NCBI GenBank assembly: GCA_021798655.1
Contig: JAJZFE010000144.1
Span: 1 to 6,258 of the forward strand
Direction: 5' to 3'
DNA from: Acidobacteriota bacterium
GTDB taxonomy: Bacteria > Acidobacteriota > Terriglobia > Terriglobales > Acidobacteriaceae
Length of the DNA: 6,258 bases
Under the pieces are notes generated by a model, which saw only the letters and a program-made list of their open reading frames with translations, was not told the DNA's origin and made no database searches. Numbering within the stretch: position 1 is the first letter of the stretch; every line of letters begins with the position of its first letter. The position numbers and the translations under genes were made by a program. Below, piece after piece: positions 1-5,610 of this stretch.

Positions 1-742
1 ACACTCCGTCACCATGACGCCCGAAGGTACACAGGAGTTCTTTGCGTTCTGGAAGAACTTCGCGCAGCACTACGCGGGCACTGATCCGGAGCAGGTCTAC
101 TTCGAGGTACTCAACGAGCCGGAGGGCGTCGATCCGTATCGCTGGGCAGGCGAGGAGGCGCGCGCCGTCGCCATCATCCGCGCGCAGGCACCGCACCACA
201 CCATCATCGCTACAGGCGAAGGCTGGGGCGGCATCGATGGACTCGTCGAGATTGAGCCGATGCGCGACGACAACATCATCTACTCCATCCACGACTATGA
301 GCCGATGACGTTCACGCATCAGGGTGCCAACTGGGCCGGCGACGCGCTGAAGCCTCTGCGCGGTGTGCCGTATCCGTCTTCGCCCGAAGACGTTGCGCCA
401 CTGCTGCCAGTGCTCACCGATGCCGCGGCGAAAAAAGCTCTGGAGGACTACGGCCAGCAACACTGGAACCGGCAGCGCATGGCCGAACGCATCGGCAAAG
501 CGACGGCATGGGCGAAGCAGCACAACGTTCCGCTGTGGTGCGGGGAGTTCGGCGTCTATCGCCAGTTCTCTGCGCCCGCCGATCGCGACCGCTGGCTCGC
601 CGACATGCGCTCCACGCTGGAGCACGACGGCATCGGCTGGAGTCTATGGGACTACCAGGGAGGCTTTGCGCTTGTCACCAAAAAAGACGGCACGACTACC
701 GTCGATGAAGGCGTCGCCAAAGCGCTTGGTGTTGGAAGGTAG
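1..742 (+). CDS. Glycoside hydrolase family 5 (cellulase-type), 5' end missing
   Basis: The product should hydrolyse beta-1,4-linked polysaccharides (cellulose, mannan or a related glucan; substrate not readable from sequence) by the retaining double-displacement mechanism. The frame is open from base 2 to the TAG at 740-742, so the true start lies before the window and the ATG at 14 is internal. Numbering from that Met, the acid/base Glu is Glu35 in VLNEPEG (codon 116-118). The active-site His-Tyr region is IHDYEP around 92-97. The nucleophile is Glu178 in WCGEFGVYR (codon 545-547). A substrate-stacking Trp lies in SLWDYQGG around 210-217. These are the signatures of the C-terminal two thirds of a GH5 TIM barrel. 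GH5 domains usually have about 300-350 residues, so roughly 80-110 residues plus any signal peptide are missing. The stop codon abuts the stop of the convergent S9 peptidase gene. The GH5 family call is firm; the subfamily is not assigned. Confidence 0.9.
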   Translation, partial: HSVTMTPEGTQEFFAFWKNFAQHYAGTDPEQVYFEVLNEPEGVDPYRWAGEEARAVAIIRAQAPHHTIIATGEGWGGIDGLVEIEPMRDDNIIYSIHDYEPMTFTHQGANWAGDALKPLRGVPYPSSPEDVAPLLPVLTDAAAKKALEDYGQQHWNRQRMAERIGKATAWAKQHNVPLWCGEFGVYRQFSAPADRDRWLADMRSTLEHDGIGWSLWDYQGGFALVTKKDGTTTVDEGVAKALGVGR

Positions 743-2959
743 TCACGGCTTCAACGTGCGCTCGAAGAACGCGGCGGCGGCGGTGTACGCTGCCAGCCAC
801 GTGCGATGCAGCAGGAACTCGTGCAGCTCATCGGGGAAGATGAGTTCCTGCACTTCGACCTGTTGAGCGGCAGGCAGCGTGGTGTTGCGCGCGCGCAAGG
901 CGTCGGCCAGTCGCGGCGTCTGTGCGTAGGCAACGCTGGGGTCGTTGTCGCCGTGGATCAGCAGAATCGGCGAGCGCCAGTGCGTGATGTCGCCAAGCGG
1001 AGAGTTCGTCAGCGCCGTCGCGGCGATGGCATCCTGCTCGGCGTTGTTGCCGCGCTTCCAGTCGCCGGCGTTGTCTTCGAGGTTCCAGTCGTGCACGCCG
1101 TGCAGATCGACGCCTGCGGCAAAGATGTCGGAGTTGCGCGCGAGCGCCAGCGCCGTCAGATAGCCGCCATAACTGCCGCCCCACAGGCCAATGCGCTTCG
1201 CATCCACATCGGGCCGCGACTGCAGATACTTCGCTGCAGCGAGCACGTCGTCGTACTCCGCCGCACCGGTCGGGCCTTCGTGGTCGCACTGGCGGAAGTC
1301 GAGCCCATACCCGATGCCGCAACGGTAGTTCACGCTGAGCACGATGAACCCGCGCGAGACGAGGTACTGGTTCATCGCATACGCGTTGGAGTAGTACTCC
1401 ATGTCCGGAAAGCCGAGGTACATCTGCCGCCGCGGCCCGCCGTGCAGAAACAGAATCGCCGGATGCTTCGCTGTCGCTCCCTTCTTCACGTTGTCATTCC
1501 GCAGCGCAGCGGAGGAATCCGCATTCTGCATTGGCAGGAATAACTGTCCGTGAATCGTCAGCCCGTTGGTCGATGGAAAGACCGCCTGCTGCGGACTCAC
1601 CAACGCTGCAGCCGGATAGGCACGCGGCAGCGCACTCAAATCCACGCGCGCCGCATCACCGCCGTTACCCAGCAGCGCAACGTGCGTCGGCGTGCGGGCA
1701 TCGGAGACCAGCGCTGCAATCGTGCCACCGTCTGCACTCATCGCAGGATGCGTCTCGATACCACCGTTGCTCGCCCGCTGATGCGGGGCTTCACCCGGAT
1801 ACGCAACACGTAGCTGCCAGACGTGACGACGGTCAGCGTCTGCAGCGGTGGGATAGGCTTCGCTCGATGTCCAAAGAAGCATAGTGTGTACAGCGTTGAC
1901 GCTTGCGTCTTCCACCTCGAACGCGCCGGGCGTGAGCAGCGTTGGCGCTTTTGCTGTCGTCGGATCGAGCGCATACAGGTGGTTCCAGCCATCGGCCTCG
2001 CTGTAGAAGACGATGCGTCCGTCCGCGGTCCACAGCAGATCCGGCTCGCGGTCGCCCGGGATGGGCAACACGCTGCCGCGCACGTTCGGCGCGGGGGAGT
2101 AGGCTGTGCGCGTCACTCCGCTCGCCACATCCATCCGCTCAATCGACCACGGATTCGGGCTCACGCGGTTCAGCGCAAACTCTGCAACATCCGCCGCTGT
2201 GAACGGCACGCGCAGCCAGGCAAGCTGCTTGCCGTCGGGCGAGAACGCAGGTGCGGAGTCGTTGCCCGTGCTCGGCGCGGGAAAGGTTAGCGTGTGTGTC
2301 TGCAGGTCGAAGAGCGCAAGAAAGCTGTGTGCAGGCTCGTTCACCTCGTGCCTGCGGCTGATGAACGCGAGCGTCCTGCCGTCGGGCGAGAGCGTCAGTG
2401 AGCCTGCACTGCCACGGTCGTAGACGAGCTGCTGCGTCTTCCCGGTAGCCACGTCGGCGCTCCATATCTGGCCCTCGCGCACGTAGTAGAGGCTGCGCCC
2501 ATCGTGCGAGAACAGCGGCGAGTGCCCTTCCCCTATGACGACCGATGTTGTCGCGGCGTCGAGAGGCTGTACGATCACGGTCAGCGGCGTCGGCCTCTGC
2601 AGATGCGCGGGGTTGGCGGGCTTGCCGTCCGCGCCACTCTCCGCGCCATAGGTGTAGGCGATGAGCGTTGCATCGGGTGACCATGCAAGCTGACGGAGGT
2701 CTTGGCCATCGTCATCGGTGTAGTGCGTCAGGGCGCGGGCAGACGCATCCTTGCCGCCGACGTAGAGGTTGTGCCGACCCTCGGCATCTTCGACCCACGC
2801 AAACAGCGGGCCGGTTGGCGCTGCTGCCAGCTGGCTCGCAAACGGCGCGCTGAGCGCCTGTTGCAGCGTGAAGGGCTGAGGCGTCTGTGCGGCAAGTGTC
2901 GTCGCGCAGAGAGTGATGAGAGCGGCGGCATGGAATCTCATGCGCTGAGGATACGTCAT
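743..2959 (-). CDS. Exported S9 family (prolyl oligopeptidase superfamily) serine peptidase
   Basis: A 738-residue serine peptidase, probably periplasmic or secreted, that would cleave short peptides. A signal peptide (hydrophobic core AAALITLCATTLAA) ends near residue 24. Residues about 50-445 form a beta-propeller with repeated SPDG/WSPD/SADGG blades (TolB/DPP4-N type). Residues about 455-738 form the alpha/beta hydrolase. They contain HGGP (506-509), the nucleophile Ser596 in GGSYGGY, Asp673 in HGDNDPSV and His713 in FPDELHEF, so the triad is complete. The paired-Glu motif that holds the substrate N-terminus in true DPP4 enzymes is not seen, so dipeptidyl peptidase activity should not be assumed. 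Residues 477-490 come from an embedded palindromic repeat. The start is uncertain. ATG 2957-2959 has only a weak GAG upstream, while ATG 2939-2941 gives a cleaner signal peptide (MRFHAA, 732 residues) but no visible ribosome site. The gene begins 26 bases after prfA and probably shares its transcript. Confidence 0.9.
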   Translation of the reverse strand: MTYPQRMRFHAAALITLCATTLAAQTPQPFTLQQALSAPFASQLAAAPTGPLFAWVEDAEGRHNLYVGGKDASARALTHYTDDDGQDLRQLAWSPDATLIAYTYGAESGADGKPANPAHLQRPTPLTVIVQPLDAATTSVVIGEGHSPLFSHDGRSLYYVREGQIWSADVATGKTQQLVYDRGSAGSLTLSPDGRTLAFISRRHEVNEPAHSFLALFDLQTHTLTFPAPSTGNDSAPAFSPDGKQLAWLRVPFTAADVAEFALNRVSPNPWSIERMDVASGVTRTAYSPAPNVRGSVLPIPGDREPDLLWTADGRIVFYSEADGWNHLYALDPTTAKAPTLLTPGAFEVEDASVNAVHTMLLWTSSEAYPTAADADRRHVWQLRVAYPGEAPHQRASNGGIETHPAMSADGGTIAALVSDARTPTHVALLGNGGDAARVDLSALPRAYPAAALVSPQQAVFPSTNGLTIHGQLFLPMQNADSSAALRNDNVKKGATAKHPAILFLHGGPRRQMYLGFPDMEYYSNAYAMNQYLVSRGFIVLSVNYRCGIGYGLDFRQCDHEGPTGAAEYDDVLAAAKYLQSRPDVDAKRIGLWGGSYGGYLTALALARNSDIFAAGVDLHGVHDWNLEDNAGDWKRGNNAEQDAIAATALTNSPLGDITHWRSPILLIHGDNDPSVAYAQTPRLADALRARNTTLPAAQQVEVQELIFPDELHEFLLHRTWLAAYTAAAAFFERTLKP
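811..851. repeat. Perfect 10-bp inverted repeat in the 3' part of the S9 peptidase gene
   Basis: GCAGGAACTC at 811-820 is exactly complementary to GAGTTCCTGC at 842-851, with 21 bases between. A competing pairing uses the same right side: GTGCAG (821-826) with CTGCAC (848-853), and CTCATC (827-832) with GATGAG (839-844). The mRNA could therefore form one of two exclusive stems. The segment encodes VQELIFPDELHEFLLHR, including catalytic His713, so protein conservation may explain the symmetry. No U-tract follows, so it is not an intrinsic terminator. Confidence 0.5.
1491..1531. repeat. Short interspersed palindromic repeat embedded in the S9 peptidase gene
   Basis: The plus strand reads GTCATTCC (1493-1500), then GCAGCGCAGC (1501-1510), then GGAGGAATCC (1511-1520). 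It forms an imperfect palindrome: ATTCC at 1496-1500 pairs with GGAAT at 1514-1518, and CCGC at 1499-1502 with GCGG at 1509-1512. The pattern GTCATTCC-n-GAGCGCAGCG-n-GGAATC is, from memory, a dispersed intergenic element common in acidobacterial genomes. Here it lies inside a gene and is translated on the minus strand as MQNADSSAALRNDN (residues 477-490), between the propeller and the catalytic domain. The peptidase frame stays open, so any insertion kept a multiple of three bases. No second copy is seen in this window, so family membership rests on recall. Confidence 0.6.
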
Positions 2960-2985
2960 GCGGTCACACTCGCAGCGCGGCAGAC

Positions 2986-4053
2986 TTACGTTGCGGCGCT
3001 CTCCGCCTTCAGCCGCTCGGCCGTTGCGTGCGCCACGAGAGCGTCTACCGTCGGCTGCAACATGCCTTCCATCACCATCTGCAGGTTGTGGTTGGTCAGC
3101 CCGATGCGATGGTCGGTGAGGCGATTCTGCGGGAAGTTGTAGGTGCGGATCTTTTCGCTGCGATCGCCGGTGCCCACCTGCTCCTTGCGCTCCTTGGCCT
3201 GCAGCTGATGGATGCGCTCGGCCTCCACCTCATACAGTCGCGAGCGCAGTACGCGCATGGCCTTCTCGCGGTTCTTGATCTGCGACTTCTCATCCTGGCA
3301 GCTGACCACGGTGTTCGTTGGCAGGTGCGTGATGCGGATCGCGGAGTAGGTGGTGTTCACGCTCTGCCCGCCGGGTCCGGAGCTGCAGAACGTGTCGATG
3401 CGCAGGTCCTTGTTCTCGATCTTGATGTCTACTTCTTCGGCTTCGGGCAGCACGGCCACCGTGATGGCCGACGTGTGTACGCGGCCCTGCGTCTCGGTCG
3501 CCGGCACGCGCTGCACGCGGTGTACGCCGCTCTCGTACTTCATCTGCGAGTAGACCTTGTCGCCCTCGAAGATCGCCGTGATGTCCTTCAGACCGCCTAC
3601 ATCGGAGTCGGTCTGCGAGAGCACTTCGACCTTCCAGCGGTGCTGCTCGGCAAAGCGCAGGTACATGCGGAAGACCTCGGCGACGAACAGCGATGCCTCA
3701 TCGCCGCCGGTGCCCGCGCGCAGCTCGATGACGATGTTCTTGTCGTCGTTGGGGTCCTTGGGCAGCAGGAGCACCTTCAGCTCTTCTTCCACCACGGCGA
3801 GCTTCGGCTCCAGTTCGGCCAGCTCCATCTCGGCCATCTCGCGCATGTCCGCGTCGTGCAGCATGGCCTTGGCCTCGGCGATGCCGTTGGTCAGCTTGCG
3901 ATACTCGCGGAACTTCTCCACCGTCGGCTCCAGGTCGCGGTGCTGCTTGGACACCTTGCGATAGTTCTCCTGGTTGCTGACGATGTTGGGGTCAGAGAGC
4001 TGCACACCCAGCTCTTCGTAGCGGGCTTCGAGTTGGTCGAGACGTTCGAACAT
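2986..4053 (-). CDS. prfA: Peptide chain release factor 1 (RF1)
   Basis: RF1 binds the ribosomal A site at UAA or UAG stop codons and triggers release of the finished protein in the cytoplasm. The 355 residues match the usual length of about 360. The N-terminal helical domain 1 covers about residues 1-105. The anticodon-like PAT tripeptide at 184-186 ([10 protein letters not shown]) marks RF1 rather than RF2, which carries SPF. The catalytic GGQ loop is at 228-230 within [12 protein letters not shown]; Gln230 is the residue that PrmC methylates in other bacteria. The conserved [14 protein letters not shown] block follows at about 303-316. The start is well supported: AAGGA (plus-strand 4059-4063) sits 5 bases before the ATG. 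The gene ends with TAA. The S9 peptidase gene follows in the same direction 26 bases later, where many bacteria have prmC instead. RF1 is essential in most bacteria and nothing here looks degraded. Confidence 0.98.
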   Translation of the reverse strand: MFERLDQLEARYEELGVQLSDPNIVSNQENYRKVSKQHRDLEPTVEKFREYRKLTNGIAEAKAMLHDADMREMAEMELAELEPKLAVVEEELKVLLLPKDPNDDKNIVIELRAGTGGDEASLFVAEVFRMYLRFAEQHRWKVEVLSQTDSDVGGLKDITAIFEGDKVYSQMKYESGVHRVQRVPATETQGRVHTSAITVAVLPEAEEVDIKIENKDLRIDTFCSSGPGGQSVNTTYSAIRITHLPTNTVVSCQDEKSQIKNREKAMRVLRSRLYEVEAERIHQLQAKERKEQVGTGDRSEKIRTYNFPQNRLTDHRIGLTNHNLQMVMEGMLQPTVDALVAHATAERLKAESAAT

Positions 4054-4058
4054 ATAGG

Positions 4059-4063
4059 TCCTT
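4059..4063 (-). promoter_or_regulatory. Ribosome binding site of prfA
   Basis: The minus strand reads AAGGA, 5 bases before the ATG at 4051-4053. This is a strong Shine-Dalgarno match and fixes the RF1 start. Confidence 0.75.
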
Positions 4064-4184
4064 CAGCAAAAAGTGTTTGGGGAGTTCAAGGGATATCAAG
4101 ACGCGCGGCGCGAGCATTCCAAAACGCTCAAGCGCAGCTAGGCAAAGTCGTGACGGAGGGTCACGCGGGTCGGCGCGGCATAGA

Positions 4185-4224
4185 CCGCATCACACACCGG
4201 GTTTGCACTGGCAGTCCGCATCAC
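4185..4224. repeat. Pair of 9-bp direct repeats upstream of prfA
   Basis: CCGCATCAC occurs at 4185-4193 and again at 4216-4224, exactly 31 bases apart, close to three turns of the helix. On the minus strand the surrounding matches extend as GTGATGCGG followed by ACTGCC in one copy and TCTATGCC in the other. The phasing would suit a protein binding both copies upstream of prfA, but two 9-mers in GC-rich DNA could arise by chance. Confidence 0.35.
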
Positions 4225-4254
4225 TCTTGTTTAGATGATACCGCGAAGCTGAAG

Positions 4255-4284
4255 GTTTCGGGCCTGCGCCTGGGTTCCGGGCCT
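4255..4284. repeat. Near-identical 11-bp direct repeats just after a stop codon
   Basis: GTTTCGGGCCT (4255-4265) and GTTCCGGGCCT (4274-4284) differ at one base and lie 19 bases apart. They begin 4 bases beyond the TAA of the 373-residue protein gene (4289-4291). Because they are direct rather than inverted, they do not form a terminator stem with each other. Confidence 0.35.
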
Positions 4285-4288
4285 CGGC

Positions 4289-5410
4289 TTACGGCTTGGT
4301 AGAAGGTGTCTCTGCGGTTCTGCCGTTGGCGTAGCTGGGCACGTGCGTGGTGAAGTGCGGCCACACAAACTCGCGGAACACGGCCTCAAACGCGCTGGTG
4401 CCGATGCCGATACCGAGGTTGATGCCCGCCAGGAAGGCGGGGCTGTCCGACGCCGGATGGTACACGCTGGACACCGCACCAGCCGACGCGCTGCCCAGCA
4501 GGTGCGAGTAGTTGAGCTGCTGGTGGCCGTTGTCGCCGCGCGCAATCACGCCATAGCTGGCGGCGTGCAGAATCCGCGTACTCAGCTTGTTCGTCGGCCC
4601 CAGGTAGAAGTAGCGCGGGTCCTGATGGAAGATCGCCGGGTAGAGCGCATAGCTGAAGGTGTGCGTCAGAATCGCGTCGCCGTAGGCCGCAGCGTAGCGC
4701 TTGCCGTAGCTGGCCGCGTCGCTGTTGCCCCAGCTCGGGAAGGTGTCTTCGTACTGCTCGGCGCCGGCGGTCATCGCCGTGGCCAGAAAGATGGTGGGGT
4801 CGGTCAGGCTGCGTAGGTCCAGCTTGAACTTCTGCCTGGTGTTCAGCGGAGCGGCGTCGTACACAAAGCTGGTGTAGAAGTTCGGCACAATGCCGAGGAT
4901 GCGCTGCTGCTCCTCGCGCTTGATCTCCTGCTCGGCCACGGCGGTCGAGTCCGCCGAAACGTCGATGCTCATCTCCGCCGACGCTGCGCCGAGTGTGATG
5001 GTCGGCAGCGTGGAGACTTCGCCCGGCTGCAGCGTGATCAGCGGCGAAAAGTACGTCTTGAAGGTCGGCGCTGCCACCAGCACGGTGTAGGTGCCCGCGC
5101 CCAGTTTGCCGAAGAGGAAGTGCCCGGAGCTGTCGGTGGTGGTATCCAGCAGCCGCGCGTGGCCCTTCTCCGACAGCGTGACAGAGGCTCCCGGAACCAG
5201 CGCGCCGTTGCCGTCGGTCACGATGCCCTGTACCAGTCCGGCCGTATCCGCCGCTGCGCTGCTGGACTGCGTTGTTTGGTCATAGCCAGCGGAAAAGCTC
5301 GGTGCATCGGGCAGCGCGGCAGGGCCCTGCGCCACGGTGGCTGCAGCGGTAAGCGAGAGAGAAAGCAGTGCAAGCGCGCCGATCCACGTGCCGCGGTGCG
5401 GGTACTTCAT
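4289..5410 (-). CDS. Exported carboxypeptidase-regulatory-like domain protein with an acidobacterial C-terminal block, function unknown
   Basis: A 373-residue protein with a clear signal peptide (RGTWIGALALLSLSLTAAATVA, cleavage probably after Ala27). It is followed by LPDAPS at 33-38, a motif I recall near the mature N-terminus of many acidobacterial exported proteins. Residues about 59-150 form a transthyretin-like carboxypeptidase regulatory domain (GIVTDGNGALVPGASVTL, then DSSGHFLFGKLGAGTYTVLV). Residues about 165-358 form a conserved-looking block: ILGIVPNFYTSFVYDAAPL, QKFKLDLRSLTDP, YGKRYAAAYGD, FHQDPRYFY, RGDNGHQQLNYSHLLG, YHPASDS. I have seen this only in acidobacterial proteins of unknown role. 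It is too short and lacks the plug and long barrel of a TonB-dependent receptor, though the same type of first domain begins those receptors in this phylum. An envelope location is inferred. The start is supported by AGGAG 9 bases upstream. The gene appears to be transcribed alone. Confidence 0.85.
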   Translation of the reverse strand: MKYPHRGTWIGALALLSLSLTAAATVAQGPAALPDAPSFSAGYDQTTQSSSAAADTAGLVQGIVTDGNGALVPGASVTLSEKGHARLLDTTTDSSGHFLFGKLGAGTYTVLVAAPTFKTYFSPLITLQPGEVSTLPTITLGAASAEMSIDVSADSTAVAEQEIKREEQQRILGIVPNFYTSFVYDAAPLNTRQKFKLDLRSLTDPTIFLATAMTAGAEQYEDTFPSWGNSDAASYGKRYAAAYGDAILTHTFSYALYPAIFHQDPRYFYLGPTNKLSTRILHAASYGVIARGDNGHQQLNYSHLLGSASAGAVSSVYHPASDSPAFLAGINLGIGIGTSAFEAVFREFVWPHFTTHVPSYANGRTAETPSTKP

Positions 5411-5419
5411 AGGGTAGGA

Positions 5420-5424
5420 CTCCT
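5420..5424 (-). promoter_or_regulatory. Ribosome binding site of the 373-residue protein gene
   Basis: The minus strand reads AGGAG, 9 bases before the ATG at 5408-5410. The match is strong and supports this start and the signal peptide. Confidence 0.7.
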
Positions 5425-5467
5425 GTGCGGGCGCGTCGCTTGCAGCCGCGTCGCGCGCGCAGACCTT

Positions 5468-5473
5468 TTTATA
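5468..5473 (-). promoter_or_regulatory. Possible -10 element (TATAAA) for the 373-residue protein gene
   Basis: TATAAA on the minus strand matches the sigma-70 -10 consensus at five of six positions and lies 57 bases before the ATG, in the AT-richest stretch of the window (about 5465-5530). No good -35 hexamer is seen at 16-18 bases upstream; the nearest candidate, TTGCGT, is only 14 bases away. Treat it as a candidate. Confidence 0.3.
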
Positions 5474-5512
5474 GTGACCTGTATTGGACGCAATGTGCTG
5501 TTTAAAGGTAAT

Positions 5513-5522
5513 TACAGTTGTG
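5513..5522. promoter_or_regulatory. Possible repressor half-palindrome, TACA-GT-TGTG
   Basis: The plus strand reads TACAGTTGTG, one mismatch from the TACA-NN-TGTA inverted repeat known for BlaI/MecI-type repressors. It overlaps an 8-bp palindrome, GTAATTAC, at 5508-5515. It lies about 40 bases upstream of the TATAAA candidate, in the gap before the 373-residue protein gene. The motif is short and no such repressor gene is in the window, so this is a weak suggestion. Confidence 0.2.
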
Positions 5523-5552
5523 TCATACTGGGCAGTCTTGCACCGCCGATGC

Positions 5553-5605
5553 CACCGCAGTGCCTTGCAGTTCGATGCGGTGAACAGCGCCGTGGTTGCG
5601 CGCTG
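5553..5605 (-). terminator. Two hairpins after the right-edge gene, possible weak terminator
   Basis: Just past the TAG at 5611-5613 the minus-strand transcript can form two stems. The first is a 6-bp stem (5600-5605 with 5585-5590, CAGCGC/GCGCTG, 9-base loop). The second is a 7-bp stem (5576-5582 with 5553-5559, CACCGCA/TGCGGTG, 16-base loop). Neither is followed by a U-tract, so ordinary intrinsic termination is doubtful. They may only stabilise the 3' end or be chance. Confidence 0.25.
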
Positions 5606-5610
5606 CCCGG

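Larger units (their letters stand above)
4054..4288. other. Intergenic region upstream of prfA
   Basis: These 235 bases separate prfA from the stop of the upstream same-strand gene. They should hold the prfA promoter, but I cannot pick a convincing -35/-10 pair. A 6-bp stem, CGTGAC (4149-4154) with GTCACG (4160-4165) around a 5-base loop, is not followed by a T-run on either strand. Two sets of short direct repeats are listed separately. No small gene or RNA is supported. Confidence 0.6.

Noticed and set aside
806..1543. 245-codon open frame on the plus strand inside the S9 peptidase gene
   Set aside because: It is an Arg/Val-rich antisense shadow of the peptidase hydrolase domain with no recognisable motif; the minus-strand gene carries the catalytic triad.
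1823..2290. 155-codon plus-strand frame inside the propeller region
   Set aside because: Antisense shadow with Arg/Cys-rich low-complexity composition and no ribosome site.
4149..4165. CGTGAC/GTCACG hairpin as an intrinsic terminator
   Set aside because: Only 6 bp with no T-run on either strand, and over 120 bases beyond the preceding stop codon.
3028..4302. 424-codon open frame on the plus strand, antisense to the whole of prfA
   Set aside because: It is His/Leu/Val/Arg-rich, matches no fold, and mirrors the prfA codons on the opposite strand. Long antisense frames are expected in GC-rich genes, and prfA is certain.
4231..4545. 104-codon minus-strand frame overlapping the end of the 373-residue protein gene, as a frameshifted extension
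   Set aside because: It is Arg/Thr/Ala-rich out-of-frame translation, and the main frame carries conserved motifs almost to its own stop, so no frameshift is needed.
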